A stretch of 64,000 bases of DNA from positions 95,962 through 159,961 of the forward strand of contig NZ_JAQBNR010000068.1 in assembly GCF_028288465.1 (NCBI RefSeq), given 5' to 3'. Below are positions 55,205-62,167 of this stretch, piece by piece (within the stretch, counting starts at the first letter, position 1; every line of letters begins with the position of its first letter). The DNA is from Ferruginibacter sp. (GTDB lineage Bacteria; Bacteroidota; Bacteroidia; Chitinophagales; Chitinophagaceae). Position numbers and translations under genes: made by a program. A model generated the notes under the pieces. The model made no database searches. It saw only the letters and a program-made list of their open reading frames with translations, and was not told the origin of the DNA.

Positions 55205-55450
55205 ATGGACAGGATTGAAATACTGAAAACGCTCAACACGGTTTTTACAGATGCTTTAGACAGTGATGAAGATGTAATATTAACGGAAGGAACAACCGCC
55301 GCTGATGTAAATGGATGGGATTCGTTGACGCATATTCAACTGGTGGTTGCAATTGAAAAAAAATTCAAGATCCGGTTTACTTCAAAAGAGATTCAAACAT
55401 GGAAAAATGTAGGAGAACTTATTACAAGTATTGAAGGTAAAATAAAATAA
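55205..55450 (+). CDS. Acyl carrier protein
   Basis: Protein of 81 aa. The phosphopantetheine attachment motif is GWDSLTHIQLVVAIEKKF, with Ser40. Helices before and after are spaced as in free-standing carrier proteins. It follows the FkbH-like gene by 3 nt and precedes an MBOAT gene, so it is most likely dedicated to acyl transfer onto the polysaccharide rather than to fatty-acid synthesis. The spacing is the strongest evidence that FkbH loads this protein. Confidence 0.92.
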   Translation: MDRIEILKTLNTVFTDALDSDEDVILTEGTTAADVNGWDSLTHIQLVVAIEKKFKIRFTSKEIQTWKNVGELITSIEGKIK

Positions 55451-55527
55451 TATTAAGCCCTGATTCATTTAATATTAAAATTGAATGCCTTATTGTTCAG
55501 TAAAAATTTTGGAAAAAATTAGCCACA

Positions 55528-56979
55528 ATGATTTTTAATTCAATTGCTTTTATTATATTTTTTGTAATAGTTGCAAGTCTTAATTATATACTGCCCGCAG
55601 CCCTGCGATGGATTTGGATTTTGGCCGCAAGCATTTTTTTTTACATGTATGTTGCGCCTTTGTATATACTTGTGCCAATTTTTATTATTGCTGTAACGTA
55701 CTTCGGAGGGATTCAAATTGAAAAAGCTGCATCTGCTTCAAAAAGGAGGATATTTTATTTAACCTGTATAATTTTAAATGTTGGAACGCTTGTCTTTTTC
55801 AAATACACGAATTTTTTTACAAATATGCTGGTTGATTTTGCCAATTATATCCGGCAAAACCTTTTGCATGTGGAGGCTTCTGTTCACAATATTTTTTTGA
55901 TCAGTATTTTCGCACCTCTGGGAATTTCCTATATTACTTTTCAGGCAATTGGGTATTTAATTGAAATAAAAAGAGGCAATCAGTTAGCAGAAAAAAATAT
56001 TGGGTACTTTGCTACTTATTTACTGTATTTTCCAAAAGTTATAGCAGGCCCTGTTGAAAGGGCGCACCATTTCCTCCCTCAATTTACCCTCCAAAAGAAA
56101 CTGGATTTTGCAGGTGTTTCTGCGGGATTGAAACAAATTCTTTGGGGTCTTTTTAAGAAATTAGTGATTGCAGACCGGCTATCCATTTATATAAGTACTG
56201 TATTTGACAATACCGCTATGCATTCAGGATATACACTGGCATTGTGTGCTATTTTCTATGTCTTCCAGATGTATGCTGACTTTTCGGGCTATACAGATAT
56301 GGCATTGGGATTTTCAAAATTACTGGGCTTAGACTTAATGCCGAATTTCAATCGTCCCTTGGCGGCGAAATCTGTTACCGAATTCTGGAGAAAATGGCAC
56401 ATTTCGCTTTCTACCTGGTTCGGAGATTATTTTTATAATCCTATTGCAATTGCAAAAAGGGATTGGGGACAGTGGGCGGTTATTTACGCCTCATTCATCA
56501 CTTTTATTGTACTTGGATTTTGGCATGGAGCTAACTGGACTTTCATAGTTTTTGGATTTTTACAGGGTGCTATCTTAACGATTGAGTTTCTCACAAAAAA
56601 AATCAGAAAAAATCTGCGTAAAAAAATTCCAGGAGCCGTAAATAATACTTTGGGAGTGATTTTCACATTCTGTTATTTTGCGTTTTCCCTGATTTTCTTT
56701 AGGGCAAACAGTGTTACTGCCGCACTTGATATAATCAAAGGTATTTGCCACTTCAAGGGAAGTCTTTTTATTCCTGAACAATATATGGTGCTTTATCCCT
56801 TGTTTGGTATAGGCATCATGTTGTTTGTTGAGTGGATGGAAAATAGAAGTCATTCTGCCTGGGGTTATTTCAGTCATCAAAATATAATCGTACGGTATTC
56901 AGCTTACCTTGCAGTTTCTATCTTAATTCTGTTATTGGGCGTTTTTGATGGCGGCCAATTTATATACTTTCAATTTTAA
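55528..56979 (+). CDS. MBOAT-family O-acyltransferase (DltB/AlgI-like)
   Basis: Protein of 483 aa with about ten hydrophobic segments. It carries AGPVERAHHFLPQF, TEFWRKWHISLSTWFGDYFY (H291) and LGFWHGANWTFIVFG (catalytic His333). These are the MBOAT landmarks of DltB- and AlgI-type enzymes. It sits 77 nt behind an acyl carrier protein gene and 27 nt before an SGNH-like gene. In the Dlt system the MBOAT protein takes the acyl group from DltC, and this protein may do the same from the carrier at 55205. It differs markedly from the MBOAT at 9673. Confidence 0.93.
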   Translation: MIFNSIAFIIFFVIVASLNYILPAALRWIWILAASIFFYMYVAPLYILVPIFIIAVTYFGGIQIEKAASASKRRIFYLTCIILNVGTLVFFKYTNFFTNMLVDFANYIRQNLLHVEASVHNIFLISIFAPLGISYITFQAIGYLIEIKRGNQLAEKNIGYFATYLLYFPKVIAGPVERAHHFLPQFTLQKKLDFAGVSAGLKQILWGLFKKLVIADRLSIYISTVFDNTAMHSGYTLALCAIFYVFQMYADFSGYTDMALGFSKLLGLDLMPNFNRPLAAKSVTEFWRKWHISLSTWFGDYFYNPIAIAKRDWGQWAVIYASFITFIVLGFWHGANWTFIVFGFLQGAILTIEFLTKKIRKNLRKKIPGAVNNTLGVIFTFCYFAFSLIFFRANSVTAALDIIKGICHFKGSLFIPEQYMVLYPLFGIGIMLFVEWMENRSHSAWGYFSHQNIIVRYSAYLAVSILILLLGVFDGGQFIYFQF

Positions 56980-57006
56980 AACCAATTGCAACCGCACAGT
57001 TAATTC

Positions 57007-57978
57007 ATGTTAAAAGAGCTATTCGTCAAGTTGGGAATTTTTCTGATTCTGTTGATAATTTTAGATAAAGGCATCGGATATTTTATTGAAAAAATTTATT
57101 TTAGTCAGGACCATGGTTACTATTATCGTACGACTTACGTTTTTGAAAAGGCAACCCCTGACATAATTATCCTTGGGGCTTCAAAAGCATCACACCATTA
57201 TGTTTCAAAAATGATTACGGACAGTTTGAAACATAGTTGCTTTAATGCTGGAGAAGATGGTTATTTCATACTCTATCAAGAGGCCAGCTTGCGATGCATG
57301 CTAAAGAGGAAATACATTCCGAAATTACTTCTGCTTGATTTAAACGATGATGAGTTTGAAAAAAATACCTATAAAACCGAGGATAGACTGTCAATTCTTT
57401 TTCCTTACTATCAGCGGCATCCGGAAATCAGGGACATTGTAGAATTAAAGAGCCCTTTTGAGAAATATAAATTGATGTCAACTCTTTATTCATTTAATAC
57501 AGTGTTACTTCCCGCTTTGTCTGGTTCAATTGACCTTAATAACCGCAAAGAAAGTGAAAAAAAATATGCAGGATATGTGCCTTTAACTGAAAAATGGAAT
57601 GGTACAATTAAAACAATAGAAAGTCATGGTCAGCTGCTGGATTCAGTCAGAATCAAAGCGTTCGAAGAAATTATAAAGTTAACCCGGGAGAATAATATCA
57701 ACCTGGTAGTTATTGTTTCTCCCGCCTATAAAGTATATAAAGGTGGATATAATCCAACAACTGAGACATTGCAAAGGATTTCAGAAAAGAATCAAATTCC
57801 ATTCTGGAATTACATAAATGATACGACCTATTTAAATAATAGAAATTATTTTAAAGATGTGCGGCATATGAATGACGACGGTGCACAAATTTTTACAGCA
57901 AATGTTATTACAAGAATAAAGGCATTGAAGGCTTTTCAATACGTGGCGTCAAAACCCGCTCTTCAAGATATTAAATAA
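57007..57978 (+). CDS. Membrane-anchored SGNH-like protein (DltD/AlgJ-like)
   Basis: Protein of 323 aa. An N-terminal membrane helix (about residues 8-24) is followed by a domain with IIILGASKASHHY (S59 as likely nucleophile) and a C-terminal DVRHMNDDGAQ (D284/H287, D-x-x-H). The pattern is an SGNH fold on the outer face of the membrane, the position of DltD relative to DltB. It follows the MBOAT gene closely. It has only weak motif similarity to the protein at 11086, so the two acylation modules probably serve different acyl groups. Confidence 0.72.
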   Translation: MLKELFVKLGIFLILLIILDKGIGYFIEKIYFSQDHGYYYRTTYVFEKATPDIIILGASKASHHYVSKMITDSLKHSCFNAGEDGYFILYQEASLRCMLKRKYIPKLLLLDLNDDEFEKNTYKTEDRLSILFPYYQRHPEIRDIVELKSPFEKYKLMSTLYSFNTVLLPALSGSIDLNNRKESEKKYAGYVPLTEKWNGTIKTIESHGQLLDSVRIKAFEEIIKLTRENNINLVVIVSPAYKVYKGGYNPTTETLQRISEKNQIPFWNYINDTTYLNNRNYFKDVRHMNDDGAQIFTANVITRIKALKAFQYVASKPALQDIK

Positions 57979-58074
57979 ATCGTCATTACCTTTGGTATTT
58001 TTTGAATGGGTTGCATGGTGTCTTAAAACGAAAGATTTTTTGGAAGGTGATATTAAAAATGTATTAAGTATAAT

Positions 58075-59001
58075 ATGGAAAAAGACAGCAAAATTTATAT
58101 AGCGGGACATCGTGGAATGGTCGGTAGCGCAATATTTAGGAATTTAGCCGCAAAAGGGTACTCAAATATTATAACGAGAACATCAGGTGAATTAGATCTT
58201 AGAAATCAACAGGCCGTGAATGATTTCTTTTTTACAGAAAAACCTGCCTATGTATTTCTGGCTGCTGCAAAAGTGGGAGGTATTTATGCCAATAATACTT
58301 TTAGAGCGGAGTTTCTTTATGACAATCTGATGATGGAAACCAATGTTATTCACGCTGCCTGGAAAAACGGTGCCAGTAAGTTAATGTTTTTAGGAAGCTC
58401 GTGTATTTATCCCAAAATGGCTCCTCAGCCATTAAAGGAAGAATATTTACTCACCGGGTTACTGGAAGAAACAAATGAGCCTTATGCCATTGCAAAAATA
58501 GCTGGTATCAAACTTTGTGAAGCTTATCGAAGCCAATATGGCTGCAATTTTATAAGTATAATGCCCACCAACCTTTATGGTATTGGCGATAATTACGATT
58601 TAAACAATAGTCATGTATTGCCGGCGCTGATCAGGAAGGTGCATGAAGCCAAGCTTGCCAACAAGCCAGAAGTGGTTGTATGGGGTACCGGCACGCCTAA
58701 ACGTGAATTTCTTTTTGCGGATGACCTCGCAAACGCTTGCTATTTCCTGATGGAAAACTATGATAAGGAGCAACTTGTAAATGTCGGCACAGGCCATGAT
58801 CTTAGCATTGCCGAATTAGCTACTTTAGTAAAAAGTACAATTGGATTTCCAGGTAAATTGGTATTTGATACCTCGAAACCTGATGGAACTCCAAGAAAAC
58901 TAATGGACGTTTCCTTATTACATTCACTTGGCTGGAAACATACAATTGAACTTGAAGAAGGTGTAAGGCTCGCGTACAGGGATTTCCTGAGTAAACAGTA
59001 A
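58075..59001 (+). CDS. fcl: GDP-L-fucose synthase
   Basis: Protein of 308 aa, the normal size. GHRGMVGSAIFRNL near residues 12-25 is the NADP-binding motif. VFLAAAKVGGIYANNT, LGSSCIYPKMAPQPLKEE and the catalytic Tyr/Lys in PYAIAKIAGIKLCEAY, followed by ISIMPTNLYGIGDNYD, are diagnostic for WcaG/Fcl. It performs epimerisation and reduction of GDP-4-keto-6-deoxy-mannose to GDP-L-fucose. The partner gmd follows 95 nt downstream, reversing the usual gmd-fcl order. It supplies the donor for the GT11-like enzymes at 1329 and 13294, at least in principle. Confidence 0.96.
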   Translation: MEKDSKIYIAGHRGMVGSAIFRNLAAKGYSNIITRTSGELDLRNQQAVNDFFFTEKPAYVFLAAAKVGGIYANNTFRAEFLYDNLMMETNVIHAAWKNGASKLMFLGSSCIYPKMAPQPLKEEYLLTGLLEETNEPYAIAKIAGIKLCEAYRSQYGCNFISIMPTNLYGIGDNYDLNNSHVLPALIRKVHEAKLANKPEVVVWGTGTPKREFLFADDLANACYFLMENYDKEQLVNVGTGHDLSIAELATLVKSTIGFPGKLVFDTSKPDGTPRKLMDVSLLHSLGWKHTIELEEGVRLAYRDFLSKQ

Positions 59002-59096
59002 TGTAAATACAAAACTGCCAGGCTGCAAATATGTTTGCGCCCGACTGTTATTTATCATTTCAACTAATAACCCACAGATAACAATTCAAATCAAAA

Positions 59097-60179
59097 ATGA
59101 ATACAACAACCAACATCTCCGGCAAAACTGCACTGATTACTGGCATTACAGGCCAGGACGGGGCTTACCTGGCCGATCTATTATTGGAAAAAGGGTATAT
59201 CGTACATGGTATCAAACGGCGTTCTTCGTTAATCAACACTCAAAGAATTGATCATTTATATCAGGATCCGCATGAAAAGAATGTGCGTTTTCAACTACAT
59301 TATGGCGATATGACTGATAGTTCCAACCTGATCAGAATTATTCAGGAGACCCAGCCTGATGAAATTTATAATCTGGCGGCAATGAGCCACGTAAAAGTAA
59401 GTTTTGATGAACCTGAGTATACCGCAAATGCCGATGGAATTGGTACTCTCCGGCTTCTGGAAGCAATTCGCATTTTGAAATTGGAAAACAAGACGAGAAT
59501 ATACCAGGCCAGCACATCTGAACTATATGGATTGGTACAAGCCGTTCCACAAAGTGAATCGACTCCATTCTATCCACGAAGTCCGTATGCAGTTGCAAAG
59601 CTTTATGCTTACTGGATTACCGTGAATTACAGGGAGGCTTATAATATGTTTGCCTGTAATGGTATTCTTTTTAATCATGAAAGTCCACTCAGGGGCGAAA
59701 CTTTTGTTACGAGGAAAATTACAAGGGGGGTCGCGTCAATTGTAAAAGGAAAACAGGACCGGCTATACCTAGGAAACCTCGATGCCCGACGGGATTGGGG
59801 ACATGCAAAAGACTATGTGGAAGCCATGTGGAGAATTTTGCAACAAGAAGTAGCCGAGGATTACGTAATTGCAACCGGGGTTACCACCACTGTTCGCGAC
59901 TTTATAAAACTTGCGTTTAATGAAACAGGTATCGAACTGAATTTCACAGGAGATGGAGTGAATGAAGTTGGTGTTGTGAAGACTTGTTCCAATTCATTAT
60001 ACCAATTGCCGGAAGGTAAGATTGTAGTAGCTGTTGATCCTGAGTATTTCAGACCTACTGAAGTTGAACTATTGATAGGAGACCCATCGAAAGCTAAAAC
60101 TAAATTAGGATGGCAACCTAAGTACGATTTAGCAGGGCTTGTGAAAGAAATGATTACAAGTGATCTGGTCATTATGTAA
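59097..60179 (+). CDS. gmd: GDP-mannose 4,6-dehydratase
   Basis: Protein of 360 aa. KTALITGITGQDGAYLADLL is the dinucleotide-binding motif. DEIYNLAAMSHVKVSFDEPE, the catalytic YPRSPYAVAKLYAYWITVNY and NGILFNHESPLRGETFVTRK are specific to GMD. It converts GDP-mannose to GDP-4-keto-6-deoxymannose, the substrate of the upstream fcl product. MSHVKVSFDEPEYTANADG is a variant of the usual QSHVAVSFE-type block but keeps the important residues. No GDP-mannose synthesis gene is in the window, so GDP-mannose must come from elsewhere. Confidence 0.96.
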   Translation: MNTTTNISGKTALITGITGQDGAYLADLLLEKGYIVHGIKRRSSLINTQRIDHLYQDPHEKNVRFQLHYGDMTDSSNLIRIIQETQPDEIYNLAAMSHVKVSFDEPEYTANADGIGTLRLLEAIRILKLENKTRIYQASTSELYGLVQAVPQSESTPFYPRSPYAVAKLYAYWITVNYREAYNMFACNGILFNHESPLRGETFVTRKITRGVASIVKGKQDRLYLGNLDARRDWGHAKDYVEAMWRILQQEVAEDYVIATGVTTTVRDFIKLAFNETGIELNFTGDGVNEVGVVKTCSNSLYQLPEGKIVVAVDPEYFRPTEVELLIGDPSKAKTKLGWQPKYDLAGLVKEMITSDLVIM

Positions 60180-60320
60180 AAGCTATTTCAATCGGTATTA
60201 GATCTTTCAAATGGTGAGCGAAAGGTGTGAGAAGTTGAAAGATATGGAGGGTAATTGAAACTGTAATATTTTGCTCAACTTCAATAATTATAACTAATAA
60301 TGATCATTTTTTTTTAGTCT

Positions 60321-61145
60321 ATGGAAAATCCTTTCTTTACGGTATTTACACCCGCATATAACTGCGAAAATACAATTCAGCGTGTTTTTTCAAGTGTGGC
60401 GAAACAGACTTTCAGGAATTTTGAGTGGATAATTATCAACGATGGATCTAAGGACAACTCTTCAGAAGTTATAAAAAATCTAATTAAAACCGAAGGTCCT
60501 CCCGACATTAATATCATTTTTCAGGAATTCGAAAATCGGGGGAAACACAGTGTCTGGAATAGAGGAGTGAAGCTGGGTAGAGGTAAATTTTTTGTACCTG
60601 CCGATGCCGACGATGGTTTTTTACCGGAAGCGCTGGAATTCTTTTATAAAAAGATTACTTTGTTTAGCCCTGAACAGCTCGATAAAATCAGTGGTATCAA
60701 CGTTCAATGTCTAGACAATGATTCCGAAAACATAGTTGGAGACTTATATCCTGAAGACGGATACGTGACAAATAACTTTAAGTTAGAGTATCAATTAAAC
60801 CTCCAGGGGGAAAAGTGGGGATGTATTAAACTGGATTTGTTGAAAAAGCATCCATTTCCCGAAGTACGTCATTCCAATTACCCTGAAAACTATGTTTGGT
60901 TTACACTCAGTAAAAAGTACGATGTCATTTGTTACAATAAGGCTTTACGTAAATATTACACCACAAGTAATGGTATAAGTGACATTCAGCGTGTTAGGGG
61001 AAAAAACGAGAGAAAAGTATACATGAAATATTACCCCTGGCTATTGGGCAATTTTGGCGGGAGCATCCTGAGATACGCACCAGGACGGTTTTTTAAACAT
61101 ATCGCCAGGTTAGTTGCTGATACTTTATATGTCTGGTTTAAATAA
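60321..61145 (+). CDS. Family 2 glycosyltransferase, last gene of the co-directional run
   Basis: Protein of 274 aa. FFTVFTPAYNCENTIQRVFS, EWIIINDGSKDNS (about 35-47) and the metal site VPADADDGF (92-100) mark the GT2 domain. NRGKHSVWNRGVKLGRGKFF is a distinctive variant of the usual GxxxARN block. It lies 141 nt after gmd and is followed about 100 nt later by a terminator at 61242, so it ends the operon. The related enzymes are often found with GDP-sugar genes in capsule clusters. Confidence 0.87.
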   Translation: MENPFFTVFTPAYNCENTIQRVFSSVAKQTFRNFEWIIINDGSKDNSSEVIKNLIKTEGPPDINIIFQEFENRGKHSVWNRGVKLGRGKFFVPADADDGFLPEALEFFYKKITLFSPEQLDKISGINVQCLDNDSENIVGDLYPEDGYVTNNFKLEYQLNLQGEKWGCIKLDLLKKHPFPEVRHSNYPENYVWFTLSKKYDVICYNKALRKYYTTSNGISDIQRVRGKNERKVYMKYYPWLLGNFGGSILRYAPGRFFKHIARLVADTLYVWFK

Positions 61146-61241
61146 GTTATTTGTATGGGCAGGTTAATTTTAATTGCTTTAAGAAAAGTTTCAGTGAGTT
61201 AAGTAGTCCTAAATAAAATAGATTAACAGGTTTTATATTAT

Positions 61242-61275
61242 TCCCGGTTGCCCAAGGCATCCGGGATTTTTTTTT
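61242..61275 (+). terminator. Intrinsic terminator of the + strand operon
   Basis: TCCCGG-TT-GCC, loop CAA, GGC-AT-CCGGGA, followed by nine T. It lies about 97 nt after the last + strand gene. It is almost identical to the inverse terminator at 62093-62125. Confidence 0.88.
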
Positions 61276-61819
61276 GCAAATATGCTTTAGCTGGTGTTTT
61301 TGTAATGTTAGCTCTCGTTGACAAAGCAATATTGAACACACGAATCTAAATGCGGCAAAATTTAGAAAAATGCTTTTAAAAATCAGTACTCACCGTTTGA
61401 TGAAAATAATCCGCCTGCCAAGGGTTAGGTGTAGGTCAATATCCTGATGTGCTGGTGCAAGGTTTAGCGCAACAAAAAAAACTGCAGGCAGATTACTGCT
61501 CATGGCCACCTTATACCAGTAATGAAACAAATGGAAGACAATATTATTTTGCAGGCAGAATTGCTTTTTGACTTTGTTCACTTTGCGTCCTTAGGGCCAT
61601 CATTGCAAAATGCTGATCCCGGGTTTGTGTTTGCTTCCATCTAAAATAATTTTGACGGTGAGGTATTAGTCAGCCATCAACGCCTGTAAGATGTGGCTGG
61701 CTGTCGGGATACCTTGCATAGAACAACAACGCAAGACAGCATTGCAAAGAAGTGTAATAAATTCAGTTATCGTCGGCATAACATATTGCCTATGACCAGA
61801 GGTAAAAAATAGGCTGTTC
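61276..61819. other. Intergenic region with probable upstream IS3 scar
   Basis: No intact gene is supported. A short frame around 61690-61760 (VAGCRDTLHRTT-like) may be the degraded centre of the transposase whose 3' end lies just downstream. The rest shows nothing I can name. Confidence 0.35.
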
Positions 61820-62097
61820 AAATTCTGACTGCAGCGCTCAAAATTGCAACGGTGACTATGTAAATCAATTAACTGATAACAATATCTTTATTAGTATGAC
61901 TGACAATGGGACCCTTATGAAAATGCCCCAGCAGAAAGAATGAACAGAATATTAAAAGACAAATTTGAATCGGGGACCGTAATCTCTACAAGACAACAAG
62001 CTAATCAATTAGCAGCAGCAGCCGTCGAACTTTAGAACCACCGTAGGCCGTATTTATCGTTAAATATGAAAAAATCAAATAAAGTACACATACAAAA
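61820..62097 (+). pseudogene. Decayed 3' end of an IS3-family transposase (OrfB)
   Basis: In frame from 61824 the sequence reads SDCSAQNCNGDYVNQLTDNN then IFISMTDNG, in the place of the family's HSDRG-Q-C and S-MT-NGDPY motifs. A one-base deletion near 61910 shifts the frame, and DPYENAPAERMNRILKDKFE follows, containing the catalytic Glu region of DDE transposases. After a TAG at 62033-62035 (where Tyr is expected) comes NHRRPYLSLNMKKSNKVHIQ, the typical C-terminus. One frameshift and one stop show it is dead. The 5' part is lost or unrecognisable. Confidence 0.85.
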
Positions 62098-62125
62098 AAT
62101 CCCGGCTGCCTGAGGCAACCGGGAA
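62093..62125 (-). terminator. Intrinsic terminator of the convergent - strand gene
   Basis: On the - strand: TCCCGG-TT-GCC, loop TCA, GGC-AG-CCGGGA, then a T-run. It lies about 45-75 nt beyond the stop of the SprB-repeat gene at 62168. It is nearly the mirror of the terminator at 61242. Confidence 0.85.
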
Positions 62126-62167
62126 TAATTTAAAAACCCTCATCCTATTCAACGAGTATTCAATACA

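Noticed and set aside
61390..61581. 63-codon minus-strand frame in the intergenic region before the IS3 remnant
   Set aside because: No domain or neighbour supports it; lies in sequence that looks decayed.
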